Assembly: GCA_902769525.1 (NCBI GenBank)
Contig: CACXPG010000001.1
Span: 215,827-279,826 of the forward strand
Reading direction: 5' to 3'
DNA from: an uncultured Bacteroidia bacterium
Lineage (GTDB): Bacteria > Bacteroidota > Bacteroidia > Bacteroidales > UBA932
DNA: 64,000 bases
Part shown: in pieces, positions 50,847-59,490 of the stretch
How positions within the stretch are numbered: position 1 is the first letter of the stretch
How the letters are laid out: every line of letters starts with the position of its first letter
Notes under the pieces: model-generated
The model's database searches: none
What the model was told of the DNA's origin: nothing
The model's input: only the letters and a program-made list of their open reading frames with translations
Made by a program: the position numbers and the translations under genes

Positions 50847-52916
50847 TTATTCTGAAGTTTGTGAGGCAGGGACTGCAGAGGCTTCCGCTATCATCTTGTC
50901 CAGCTGCTCGTAAACTGAATTCTTGGATTTGTATTCAGGAACCATTTCTTTCATCTTGCGGACCGTGGAGACAATGTCTATCCTGGAGGCTTTCTCTATC
51001 AGATCGTCCACGTTCTTCTCCACCTCGGCATACGGGAACTCCCTGACCTTGGCAAGGAATATTTTCTTGTTCTTGGTAGGAAGAGTGTTCTCCTTGGTGT
51101 TCAGAAGCTCCTCGTAAAGCTTTTCGCCAGGCCTCAAGCCGGTATACTGGATCTGGATGTCCTCTCCAGGCTTGTATCCGGCAAGGCGTATCATGTTCTC
51201 TGCAAGGTCGGATATCCTGACCGGCTTGCCCATATCGAACACAAATATCTCGTATCCGTTTCCGAGAGTGGCTGCCTCCAGCACAAGACGGCAGGCTTCC
51301 GGAATGGACATGAAGTATCTGACAATGTCCTTGTGGGTTACGGTAACCGGTCCTCCGGCCGCTATCTGCTCCTTGAACAGCGGAATCACAGAGCCGTTGC
51401 TTCCAAGAACATTTCCAAACCGGGTGGTTATGAACTTGGTCTTGCCCTCCACCTCGCCGTTTATTATGGCCCTGGAGAGAGACTGTGTGTAAATCTCGGC
51501 GATTCTCTTGCTGGCGCCCATAACGTTTGTCGGGTTGACGGCCTTGTCGGTGGAAACCATTATCATCTTCTCCACACCGTACCGCACCGCCAGCCGGGCC
51601 ACGTGCATCGTTCCCATAACGTTCACCCTGACGGCCTCGGTCGGATTGAGTTCCATCATCGGCACGTGCTTGTAGGCGGCGGCGTGGAAGATGATGTCCG
51701 GATGCCACAGGCTGAACGCCCTTTCAAGCCGGATCTTGTTTCTGACATCGCAGATGAAAAACTCGAACCGGTCCTCAAACTTGTCGTTGGCAATGGCTAC
51801 AGGGTCGTCCTTGGAGAGGGAATCCTTGTGCCGCCTGATGATATCGTTGAACTCCAGCGTCAGGTTGTGCATAGGCGTTTCCGCGCTGTCCAGCATCACC
51901 AGTTTCTGAATGTCAAATCCGCTTATCAGGCGGCAGAGCTCGCTTCCGATGCTGCCGGCGGCTCCTGTCACCATCACGTTCTTTCCCTTGAGGAAGGCGG
52001 CGATGCTTTCCATATCCACCTCAACCTCCTCTCTTCCGAGCAGATCCTCGATCTTTATCTCTTTCAGAGGGGCGCTCACCGATGAACCGCCCTTGTCAAT
52101 CTCGTTGGTGTCCGGAACAGAGAATATCTTCACTCCAAGCCTGATGGCAAAAGGTATCAGGTTGTCCTTCTGGTTTACGGCCGCCATCTGGGAAGGAAAC
52201 ACGATTGCCTTGACGTTGTTCTTCTCGATAACTTTCTCCAGATATTCAAAGTTCTTGACATAGAACACTTTCTTTCCCACGATGTTGTGGTGATAGATGC
52301 TGTCCGAGAACTGGATCATTCCTATCACGCTGTAGGAAGAGTCATGAAGGTTTTCCAGATACTGGATGCAGGAAACGCTCTTCTCGCCGATGCCGTAAAC
52401 CAGAATGTTGTTGATGTCCACCTGCTGGATCTTGGTGCTGAACTTGAACAAGGCAACCAGAAAGGCCCTTGAGAAAGACAGGAAAGCCAGGGTGGTTCCC
52501 AGATTGAGGAATTCTATAAGGAGAATCTTGGCGTTTGAGATATTGGCCGAAAACCCCATGTGCTTCCTCAGCAGAAGTATCAGAGGAACCTCAATGGCCA
52601 TCTTGACGATGGTGGCCGAACAAAGCAGCCAGATTTCCTGCGAGGTGGTGTATCTGAGAATCCCCTTGTACGTTCCCGTGAGCAGAAACGCCACAAGACT
52701 GGTAAACAGAGAAAGCAGGGCGGCGTTCCAGGCTATTTTTATGAAATAGAACGAGTCTGTCAGATAAGCCGCCACAACGTATGAAATGAAAGCGGCCACG
52801 GTGGCTATGAGAAGATCTATCAGCAGAACCAGCCACCTGTTCAAAAACCTGAAATGCACTACAGAGTAAGACAGTTTTTTCAGAAATTCCTGTCTTAGAC
52901 TATTATCTTTTGCCAT
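50847..52916 (-). CDS. Membrane-bound UDP-sugar 4,6-dehydratase (CapD/PglF type)
   Basis: The ATG at 52916 (MAKDNSLRQEFLKKLSYSVV) is preferred to a TTG at 52931 that lies within 15 bp of the -7 element. The 689-residue protein has four N-terminal membrane helices (LLIDLLIATVAAFISYVVAA and others), then a CoA-binding-like region, and a short-chain dehydrogenase domain. The latter has VMVTGAAGSIGSELCRLI (NAD site), VSTDKAVNPTNVMGASKRIA and the SDR Lys in ASKR. It makes a UDP-4-keto-6-deoxy sugar from UDP-GlcNAc, the substrate for the aminotransferase at 29452 and the acetyltransferase at 42227. It heads the biosynthetic operon, immediately behind a strong promoter. Confidence 0.95.
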   Translation of the reverse strand: MAKDNSLRQEFLKKLSYSVVHFRFLNRWLVLLIDLLIATVAAFISYVVAAYLTDSFYFIKIAWNAALLSLFTSLVAFLLTGTYKGILRYTTSQEIWLLCSATIVKMAIEVPLILLLRKHMGFSANISNAKILLIEFLNLGTTLAFLSFSRAFLVALFKFSTKIQQVDINNILVYGIGEKSVSCIQYLENLHDSSYSVIGMIQFSDSIYHHNIVGKKVFYVKNFEYLEKVIEKNNVKAIVFPSQMAAVNQKDNLIPFAIRLGVKIFSVPDTNEIDKGGSSVSAPLKEIKIEDLLGREEVEVDMESIAAFLKGKNVMVTGAAGSIGSELCRLISGFDIQKLVMLDSAETPMHNLTLEFNDIIRRHKDSLSKDDPVAIANDKFEDRFEFFICDVRNKIRLERAFSLWHPDIIFHAAAYKHVPMMELNPTEAVRVNVMGTMHVARLAVRYGVEKMIMVSTDKAVNPTNVMGASKRIAEIYTQSLSRAIINGEVEGKTKFITTRFGNVLGSNGSVIPLFKEQIAAGGPVTVTHKDIVRYFMSIPEACRLVLEAATLGNGYEIFVFDMGKPVRISDLAENMIRLAGYKPGEDIQIQYTGLRPGEKLYEELLNTKENTLPTKNKKIFLAKVREFPYAEVEKNVDDLIEKASRIDIVSTVRKMKEMVPEYKSKNSVYEQLDKMIAEASAVPASQTSE

Positions 52917-52945
52917 AAGATTTGATTTCAAAACACTTTAGCTCT

Positions 52946-52977
52946 CAAATTTAATAATTTTTTGTGCTTGGTGCAAC
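52946..52977 (-). promoter_or_regulatory. Promoter of the capsule biosynthesis operon
   Basis: Minus strand: GTTG (52974-52977), 20 bp, then TAAATTTG (52946-52953), a good match to the Bacteroidota -33 TTTG and -7 TAnnTTTG pattern with the right spacing. The expected start point is about 20 bp before the ATG at 52916. No invertible inverted repeats flank it. Confidence 0.65.
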
Positions 52978-53028
52978 GAAACCCAAAGCATTGGCATCTA
53001 TATAGTGTAGGTTTAGGTTTTAGTATTT

Positions 53029-53060
53029 AAAAAGCCGCTCTTTTCTGGGGGCGGCTTTTT
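53029..53060. terminator. Bidirectional terminator between ugd and the capsule operon
   Basis: AAAAAGCCGC (53029-53038) and GCGGCTTTTT (53051-53060) form a perfect 10-bp stem with a 12-base loop. It ends the transcript of the ugd gene (stop at 53081). Confidence 0.85.
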
Positions 53061-53080
53061 AGTTTTTCAGATAACAGAAA

Positions 53081-54394
53081 CTATCTTCCGATACTGTAAT
53101 AATCGAAACCGAGAGACTGGATTTCTGATGGGGTGTAAATATCCCTGCCGTCCACAACCACGTTGCCTTTCATCGCCTTGCGGATGCGGTCCCAGGCCGG
53201 AACCCTGAATTCCTTCCACTCGGTGACAAGAGCCACGGCATCGGCGTCCTGAACACAGTCGTAGATGTCTTTTGCATAGATGACCCTGTCTCCGAGATAG
53301 CGTCTTTTGCACTCCTCCATAGCAATCGGGTCATAAACCTTGACTATTGCCCCGGCTTCCAGCAGAAGTTCGGCGGTAACCACAGAAGGGGCCTCTCTCA
53401 TATCGTCGGTCTCCGGCTTGAAGGAAAGTCCCCAGAGGGCCACCGTTTTTCCCTTGAGGGTTCCCAGACCCTTCTTGAGTTTTGCGAAAACTATCTTTTT
53501 CTGCTGTTCGTTAACTTCTTCTACGGCGCTGATAATCTTCATCTTGTAGCCATTGTCCCGCCCTGTGCGGATAAGGGCCTTGACATCTTTCGGGAAGCAG
53601 CTTCCGCCATATCCGCAGCCCGGGTACAGGAACTTGCTTCCGATACGGGTATCGGCTGCCATTCCGGCTCTTACTTTCTGGACATCGGCTCCGGTGATTT
53701 CGCACAGGCGGGCAATCTCGTTCATGAAGCTGATACGGGTGGCGAGCATAGAGTTGGATGCGTACTTGGTCATCTCGGCGCTCATTATGTCCATAAAGAT
53801 TATCCTGTAGTTGGACATCTGGAACGGCTTGTAGATTTTCTCCATAATGTGGCGGGCCTTCTCGGAGGAAACTCCAACCACCACCCTGTCTGGAGACATA
53901 AAGTCCTTGATGGCGGCTCCTTCCTTCAGGAACTCAGGGTTGGAAGCCACGTCAAACTCGATTCTCTCGCCTCTTCTCTCCAGTTCTTCCTCGACTCTCT
54001 GGCGGACTTTCCTGCTGGTTCCGACAGGAACTGTGCTCTTGACAACCAGAAGAGTGTATTTCTTGATGTTGCGGCCAAACTGGGAGGCCACCTCAAGCAC
54101 GTGGCTCAGATCTGCGCTTCCGTCTTCTCCGGGAGGAGTTCCAACTGCCACGAAAACAACCGAGAAGCTGTCCAGCACAGCGCTAAGGTCGGTCTCGAAA
54201 TGCAGACGGCCCTTGCGGGAATTCTTGAGCACCATCTCTTTCAGGCCAGGCTCGTAGATCGGAATCTCGCCCGCTTTCAGCATTTCTATTTTTCTGGAAT
54301 CAATGTCTATGCAGGTGACGTTCATTCCCATTTCGGAGAAACAGGCTCCCGTAACGAGTCCCACATAACCGGTTCCTACTATTCCCACATTCAT
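53081..54394 (-). CDS. ugd: UDP-glucose 6-dehydrogenase
   Basis: This 437-residue enzyme oxidises UDP-glucose to UDP-glucuronate with NAD. The N-terminus MNVGIVGTGYVGLVTGACFS is the Rossmann loop, the catalytic Cys is in YPGCGYGGSCFPKDVKALI, and the central NEIARLCEITGADV belongs to the family. Length and ends are normal. UDP-glucuronate is an acidic sugar donor for the capsule. The gene lies 33 bp after sufD, suggesting readthrough from the suf operon, and is closed by the strong terminator at 53029-53060 before the capsule promoter. Confidence 0.97.
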   Translation of the reverse strand: MNVGIVGTGYVGLVTGACFSEMGMNVTCIDIDSRKIEMLKAGEIPIYEPGLKEMVLKNSRKGRLHFETDLSAVLDSFSVVFVAVGTPPGEDGSADLSHVLEVASQFGRNIKKYTLLVVKSTVPVGTSRKVRQRVEEELERRGERIEFDVASNPEFLKEGAAIKDFMSPDRVVVGVSSEKARHIMEKIYKPFQMSNYRIIFMDIMSAEMTKYASNSMLATRISFMNEIARLCEITGADVQKVRAGMAADTRIGSKFLYPGCGYGGSCFPKDVKALIRTGRDNGYKMKIISAVEEVNEQQKKIVFAKLKKGLGTLKGKTVALWGLSFKPETDDMREAPSVVTAELLLEAGAIVKVYDPIAMEECKRRYLGDRVIYAKDIYDCVQDADAVALVTEWKEFRVPAWDRIRKAMKGNVVVDGRDIYTPSEIQSLGFDYYSIGR

Positions 54395-54427
54395 ATATCT
54401 TTCTTTTTTTTGTTTTCAACGATTAGC

Positions 54428-55504
54428 CTAGCAGCATCCTTTTCCGCAGCCGGCGCACACTGTGTTTTCTCCCCTTAGGCGCCTTTCCACAAGACACGAC
54501 AGCCTTTCCCTGAGCTCGCCCTTGGAAACCTGCTCCAGTACGGCAGCCGCAAAAGCCTGCTGCTGGAGAATCCTCGCCTCGCTCTCGCTGATACCGCGGC
54601 TTCTCATATAGAAAAGTTCCTGGTCGCCCACGCTTCCGGCGGTTGAGCCGTGAGAACATTTAACGTCGTCCGCATAAATAACAAGATGAGGGTCTGACGA
54701 AGCCCTGGCGTCATCAGAAACAAGCAGGTTGTTGTTTGCCTGGTAGGCCTCCGTCTTCTGAGCGGATGGAGAGACCACCACTTCTCCTGTGAACCTTGAA
54801 CGCGAGTGACCCGAGAGAATGCCCTTGAAAAGCTGATGGCTGACACACTCTTCCGCGTTATGAATCAGAGTGATATCGGTGTCTATATTCTGCTCTCCGT
54901 CTTCCAGGTACAGGCCGTTCAGGCAGCATTCCGCCTTCTTTCCCGAAAGCAGGCACTGCAGCCTGTTTGAAACATTCCCCGCGTGCAGGGTGATTATGTT
55001 TATCTTCAGCGACGAGTTTTCTTCTGCCTTTATCCTGAAATCCGACTTGTGGACCGAGAGCGAATTCTCGTTCTGCATCACTACAAGATCCAGCTTTGCT
55101 CCGCCACACACGTTTACCTCAACGGTTTCTTTTGTGGAAAACCTCTCCTGGCCTGTAGTGTGAGAACACAGGACCACCTCGTAAGAGCCTGGACGGTCGC
55201 AGTTTATCCTCACCCTGCCCAAAACCTCAGAAGGAGAGACCCTGACAAATATCACCTGCGTCAGCACTCCTTCCTCGGGAACAATCTCCACCGCTTTCTT
55301 CGGGACGCACTCCAGGCAGACAGGATATTCCATCCTCTCCATCCTGGAAGAAACATCAAAGGCAGCGGAAACATCCAGAGCAGGCATCTCCCTAAAAGGC
55401 AGGCCCTCAGGCACACCGTCCCACACGAAGAACTTCCGTGCTCCAGGAAGATCCACACTGCACTTGAAAAGCTCGTTTTTTGGTATGTATCTGAACTCTT
55501 CCAT
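54428..55504 (-). CDS. sufD: Fe-S cluster assembly protein SufD
   Basis: This 358-residue SufD is shorter than the E. coli form but has the beta-helix core (LVVMQNENSLSVHKSDFRIK and similar) and the family C-terminal signature DDVKCSHGSTAGSVGDQELF followed by YMRSRGISESEARILQQQAF. The ASDPHLVIYADDVKCSHG segment is the SufB/SufD conserved block. It forms the SufBC2D scaffold with the neighbouring proteins. A Cys-rich end (CAGCGKGCC) is unusual and could bind metal. It follows sufC by 5 bp and precedes ugd. Confidence 0.9.
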   Translation of the reverse strand: MEEFRYIPKNELFKCSVDLPGARKFFVWDGVPEGLPFREMPALDVSAAFDVSSRMERMEYPVCLECVPKKAVEIVPEEGVLTQVIFVRVSPSEVLGRVRINCDRPGSYEVVLCSHTTGQERFSTKETVEVNVCGGAKLDLVVMQNENSLSVHKSDFRIKAEENSSLKINIITLHAGNVSNRLQCLLSGKKAECCLNGLYLEDGEQNIDTDITLIHNAEECVSHQLFKGILSGHSRSRFTGEVVVSPSAQKTEAYQANNNLLVSDDARASSDPHLVIYADDVKCSHGSTAGSVGDQELFYMRSRGISESEARILQQQAFAAAVLEQVSKGELRERLSCLVERRLRGENTVCAGCGKGCC

Positions 55505-55509
55505 TTCCG

Positions 55510-56256
55510 CTATTCAAACTCGTCATAGCCGTGAGCCTCCACTTCAGCGGCCAGTTCCTTGCCGGCTGTCTTGACTATCCGGCCCTTGTACAGAACGTGA
55601 ACGACATCGGGAACGATATAGTCCAGAAGCCTCTGGTAGTGAGTTATTACCACAAAAGCGTTCTCGGATGTCTTGAGACGGTTGACTCCGTTGGCAACTA
55701 TCCTCAGGGCATCCACGTCAAGGCCGCTGTCTGTCTCGTCCAGAATTGCCAGAAGCGGAGAGAGCATCGCCATCTGGAACACCTCGTTGCGCTTTTTCTC
55801 GCCTCCGGAAAATCCCACGTTCACGCCTCTGGAAGAGAAAGAAGGGTCCATCTCGACATAGGCCATCTTCTCCCTCATCAGCTTGAGGTATTCGGCAGCG
55901 CTCAAAGGAGGAAGGCCTTTCTGCCTTCGGTGCTCGTTTACGGCCGTGCGCATAAAGTTGACATTTGTCACTCCCGGTATTTCGACCGGATACTGGAATC
56001 CAAGGAAGATCCCTGCCCAGCTTCTCTCTTCCGGACTCATTTTCAGAAGGTCCTGTCCGCGATAGGTTATGCTTCCTTCTGTAACCGTATAGTTGGTGTT
56101 TCCGGCCAGAACAGCGGAAAGAGTGCTCTTTCCACTGCCGTTTCTTCCCATTATGGCATGCACCTCGCCCGGTTTTATGACAAGGTCAACACCCTTGAGT
56201 ATCTCCTTGTCGCCGATACGGGCGTGCAGGTTCTTTATTTCAAGCAGATTTTCCAT
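55510..56256 (-). CDS. sufC: Fe-S assembly ATPase SufC
   Basis: This is a 248-residue ABC ATPase. Walker A is [11 protein letters not shown], the signature is [18 protein letters not shown], Walker [16 protein letters not shown] and the switch His is in [11 protein letters not shown]. The [10 protein letters not shown] form is typical of SufC rather than of transport ATPases. It drives the SufBCD scaffold. Its start overlaps the pnuC stop region with a 1-bp gap. Confidence 0.97.
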   Translation of the reverse strand: MENLLEIKNLHARIGDKEILKGVDLVIKPGEVHAIMGRNGSGKSTLSAVLAGNTNYTVTEGSITYRGQDLLKMSPEERSWAGIFLGFQYPVEIPGVTNVNFMRTAVNEHRRQKGLPPLSAAEYLKLMREKMAYVEMDPSFSSRGVNVGFSGGEKKRNEVFQMAMLSPLLAILDETDSGLDVDALRIVANGVNRLKTSENAFVVITHYQRLLDYIVPDVVHVLYKGRIVKTAGKELAAEVEAHGYDEFE

Positions 56257-56257
56257 T

Positions 56258-56992
56258 TCAGTCTATTTTTTCTTTGGCCCACTTTTCTTCAACCTTTTTC
56301 CTAAGGTCGAAATAATGCTGCCTCCTGTACATCTTGAGCCAGGTGAGGAATCCTCCGACAGCCAGAATAACATAGGCGGCATAGACCAGCGGCATAATGC
56401 CCAGCCCGTTGCGTTTCAGAAGTATGATGTTGCTGACATTTGCAGTCATCCAGCAGCCCCAGCAGTCCAGTTTCTTCTGGGCCGAGAGATACTGGGCCAT
56501 AAGTATGGTTCCCAGGATGAAAGAGTCGAAGTAAGGCTGGGACGCCTTATAGGTGAACAGCGACGGAAGCCACACATCCACTCTTGAGAGGATATATCCC
56601 CACACGAACGTGAATATCAGCACAACGGCAAGCACCACCGCCCTTTCCCCGTTGTTGAAAACAGTAACCTTCAGCTTGGATTTCTGGTCTTTTTCATAGT
56701 CCTTCGGATGAGTCCAGCGGTAGTGGCCGAACATGTTGATGCCAAAGGATATCGGCTGAAGTATCATACTCGAGTAAAGCCTCAGCTGGAAGAACATCAC
56801 AAACAGCAGAATGTTGTAGATGTATCCCACCCAGAAATTGGCAACCTTACCCTTGACTGCCAGAAAAACGCAAAGCAGTCCGGTCAAGGTGCAAAGACCC
56901 TCGAGGTAGCTGATTTTCTGCCCCATGAACTCGAACAGCACGTTGTCCATGCTGAACCAGTTCTGTAGCATATTAAAATATTCTTCTATCAT
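56258..56992 (-). CDS. pnuC: Nicotinamide riboside/mononucleotide transporter PnuC
   Basis: This 244-residue membrane protein has seven hydrophobic segments ([58 protein letters not shown] and others) and the PnuC segments [24 protein letters not shown] and the late [20 protein letters not shown]. It takes up vitamin B3 nucleosides by facilitated diffusion. It is inserted between sufB (9 bp) and sufC (1 bp), so it is made with the iron-sulfur assembly proteins. The link between NAD supply and Fe-S assembly is inference. Confidence 0.9.
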   Translation of the reverse strand: MIEEYFNMLQNWFSMDNVLFEFMGQKISYLEGLCTLTGLLCVFLAVKGKVANFWVGYIYNILLFVMFFQLRLYSSMILQPISFGINMFGHYRWTHPKDYEKDQKSKLKVTVFNNGERAVVLAVVLIFTFVWGYILSRVDVWLPSLFTYKASQPYFDSFILGTILMAQYLSAQKKLDCWGCWMTANVSNIILLKRNGLGIMPLVYAAYVILAVGGFLTWLKMYRRQHYFDLRKKVEEKWAKEKID

Positions 56993-57001
56993 AATTTCAA
57001 A

Positions 57002-58435
57002 TTATCCTATACTTCCCTCCAGAGAAACCTGCAGAAGCTTCTGGGCTTCTACGGCAAACTCCATAGGAAGCTTGTTCAAAACATCTCGGGCATATCCGTT
57101 CACTATCAGTCCAACCGCATCTTCTTGAGTGATACCCCTTTGCAGGCAGTAAAAAAGCTGGTCTTCGCCGATTTTGGAGGTAGTTGCCTCGTGCTCTATT
57201 ATCGCTGAAGGATTAGCGCTTTCTATATGCGGGAAGGTGTGCGCCCCACACTTGCTTCCAAGAAGAAGGCTGTCGCACTGGGAGTGGTTCCTGGCTCCGG
57301 TCGCTCCCGGCAGAACTTTCACCATTCCGCGGTAGCTGTTCTCGCTGCATCCGGCAGAAATGCCTTTGCTTACGATGCGGCTTCGGGTGTTCTTCCCGAT
57401 GTGAATCATCTTGGTTCCCGTGTCCGCCTGCTGGTAGTTGTTGGTGACGGCCACGCTATAAAACTCGCTGACCGAATTGTCTCCCTTGAGTATGGTGCTT
57501 GGGTATTTCCAGGTTATCGCCGAGCCGGTTTCCACCTGCGCCCAGAAAAGACGGGAGTTGAAGCCTTCGCACAAACCCCTCTTTGTCACGAGGTTGTAAA
57601 TTCCGCCTTCGCCTTGCTTGTTGCCCGGATACCAGTTCTGCACCGTGGAGTATTTCACCTCGGCGTCCTGCTTTACCACTATTTCCACAACGGCGGCGTG
57701 AAGCTGGCTTTCGTCTCTCTGGGGAGCCGTGCAGCCTTCAAGATAGCTCACGTATGAACCCTCGTCGGCCACAATCAGAGTTCTCTCGAACTGGCCGGTT
57801 CCGGACGCGTTTATACGGAAGTAGCTGGAAAGCTCCATCGGGCAGCGAGTGTTCTTTGGTATGTAGCAGAAAGAGCCGTCGGAGAACACCGCAGAATTGA
57901 GGGCGGAAAAATAGTTGTCCCCCACCGGCACCACGCTGGCAAGATACTTTCTGACCAGGTCCGGATAATCCCTTACAGCCTCTGAAAACGAGCAGAAAAT
58001 AATGCCTTTTTCCGCCAGCTTTTCCCTGAATGTAGTCTTCACCGATACCGAGTCGAACACAGCGTCCACGGCAACTCCGCCAAGCATGTTTCTCTCCTTG
58101 AGCGGAATGCCCAGTTTCTCGAAGGTCTCCTCCAGCTCCGGATCCAGCTTGTCGGCGGTCCTTTTCTTTGGCGCCGCAAAGTAGATTATGTCCTGGTAGT
58201 TGATCTTGGGAAGGTGGACATGCCCCCAGGAAGGAGTTTCCATAGTCTGCCATTTGCGGAAGGCCTTCAGGCGGAAATCCAGCATCCACTGCGGCTCCCC
58301 TTTCTTCTGGGAGATATGGCGGATGATGTCCTCGCTCAGACCCTTCGGGGCAAACTCCTGCTCCACGTCGGTGACAAACCCTTCTTTATATTCGGAAGAA
58401 GCAACTGCTTCCAGTATATCCTTCTGATTGCTCAT
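57002..58435 (-). CDS. sufB: Fe-S cluster assembly protein SufB
   Basis: The ATG at 58435 ([20 protein letters not shown]) is used instead of a TTG at 58444, which lies against the -7 element. The 477-residue SufB has the conserved C-terminal block [20 protein letters not shown], where the Cys is the sulfur acceptor, and the following [20 protein letters not shown]. It also has [20 protein letters not shown] in the middle. It is the scaffold with SufC and SufD. No sufS or sufE is present in the window. Confidence 0.95.
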   Translation of the reverse strand: MSNQKDILEAVASSEYKEGFVTDVEQEFAPKGLSEDIIRHISQKKGEPQWMLDFRLKAFRKWQTMETPSWGHVHLPKINYQDIIYFAAPKKRTADKLDPELEETFEKLGIPLKERNMLGGVAVDAVFDSVSVKTTFREKLAEKGIIFCSFSEAVRDYPDLVRKYLASVVPVGDNYFSALNSAVFSDGSFCYIPKNTRCPMELSSYFRINASGTGQFERTLIVADEGSYVSYLEGCTAPQRDESQLHAAVVEIVVKQDAEVKYSTVQNWYPGNKQGEGGIYNLVTKRGLCEGFNSRLFWAQVETGSAITWKYPSTILKGDNSVSEFYSVAVTNNYQQADTGTKMIHIGKNTRSRIVSKGISAGCSENSYRGMVKVLPGATGARNHSQCDSLLLGSKCGAHTFPHIESANPSAIIEHEATTSKIGEDQLFYCLQRGITQEDAVGLIVNGYARDVLNKLPMEFAVEAQKLLQVSLEGSIG

Positions 58436-58441
58436 ATCGGG

Positions 58442-58449
58442 CAAATATA
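58442..58449 (-). promoter_or_regulatory. -7 element right before sufB
   Basis: TATATTTG on the minus strand ends 6 bp before the sufB ATG at 58435. The transcript would have at most a few leader bases. Confidence 0.5.
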
Positions 58450-58473
58450 GTAAATATTAACTTTTGTTTTCTT

Positions 58474-58481
58474 TATCTTTG
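58474..58481 (+). promoter_or_regulatory. -7 element right before the ThiL-like gene
   Basis: TATCTTTG ends 4 bp before the ATG at 58486, again a near-leaderless layout. The sufB -7 element lies back to back with it in a 50-bp intergenic space. Confidence 0.5.
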
Positions 58482-58485
58482 CATT

Positions 58486-59490
58486 ATGGGAAAAAAGAAA
58501 GAGACAACCAGAACGGAAATCAAGGAACTCGGAAGAGTGAAGGCTCTGGAAAGGCTGTTCGAAGGCAGCGGGTACACCAATTCCAAGACAACCATCCTGC
58601 CCGATGACAAGGACGGGTGCAACTGGATAACCACAAACAAGATTATGCTGGAGGGCGTGGATTTCGACCTTACCTACACTCCTGTCAAGTATCTTGGCTA
58701 CAAGGCCGCCCTCAACGCTATGGGCTATGTCTATGCAAAATGTGCAAAACCGTATTCTATGGATTTCACCATCGGAGTTTCCTCAAAGTTCAGCTTCGAG
58801 CACATAGACTGGCTGTGGACCGGCATCCGGGCGGCGGCAAAGACCCATTCCGTGGAACATCTCACGCTGGATCTGGTGCCATCCATGAGCGGGCTGATGA
58901 TTAGCTGCACCGCTACCGGAAAGCAGGACCTTTCCGTCGCCGAGAAGATTCCGCCTCTTTCTCCAAACTCCCTGATTTGCATCAACGGAAATCTGGGCAG
59001 CGCCTGCATGGGATTCTACGTGCTGGAAAGGGAAAAAGCCGCCTTTACCGGAACCCAGCCTCAGCTGGACAAGTACAAATATCTTCTGTCCCAGTATTTC
59101 ACTCCGGAAATAGACCCGGGCGTGCTGGACGCCTTCCGTGAAAGCGGAATCTGGCCTTCTGCCGGCTATTTCATAACAAGAGGGCTCGGCGACGCCGTCC
59201 TCCAGATGGCAAAGGACAACGGCTGCGGGGCCAACATCTTCCTGGACAAGATACCCGTCGCTCCTGAAGCCCGTTCGGTTTCAGAGGAAATCAGCATAGA
59301 CATCACCACCGCCATAGTCAACGGAGGAGACGACTGCAGGCTGATGTATGTCTTCCCTCTGGAATATCACGAAAAAATCCGCAAGGAATATCCTTTCCTC
59401 GAGATAATAGGCCATACAGCAAAAGAAGGCTGCCATCTGGTGTCTCCAGACGGCAACCATCTTCAGATCAAGGCTCAGGGCTGGCAATAG
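58486..59490 (+). CDS. ThiL-like (thiamine-monophosphate kinase) protein lacking key aspartates
   Basis: This 334-residue protein has the length and overall sequence of Bacteroidota ThiL: LTYTPVKYLGYKAAL, SLICINGNLGSACMGFYVLE, DITTAIVNGGDDCRLMYVFP and the end LQIKAQGWQ. The metal and nucleotide motifs are altered. The GDDAAV position reads as NSKTTI, the EGVHFD loop as EGVDFD, the NFSD position as NAMG, GGDT as TLDL and DISDGL as ITRGLG. Most aspartates that hold Mg-ATP are gone, so kinase activity is unlikely. It may be a pseudoenzyme with a regulatory or other role. It has its own promoter, is divergent from sufB, and ends 1 bp from the dnaE stop. Confidence 0.75.
   Translation: MGKKKETTRTEIKELGRVKALERLFEGSGYTNSKTTILPDDKDGCNWITTNKIMLEGVDFDLTYTPVKYLGYKAALNAMGYVYAKCAKPYSMDFTIGVSSKFSFEHIDWLWTGIRAAAKTHSVEHLTLDLVPSMSGLMISCTATGKQDLSVAEKIPPLSPNSLICINGNLGSACMGFYVLEREKAAFTGTQPQLDKYKYLLSQYFTPEIDPGVLDAFRESGIWPSAGYFITRGLGDAVLQMAKDNGCGANIFLDKIPVAPEARSVSEEISIDITTAIVNGGDDCRLMYVFPLEYHEKIRKEYPFLEIIGHTAKEGCHLVSPDGNHLQIKAQGWQ

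Noticed and set aside
52930..53030. Invertible promoter of the capsule operon
   Set aside because: No inverted repeats of the kind used by Bacteroides invertases flank the promoter, and no invertase gene is nearby.
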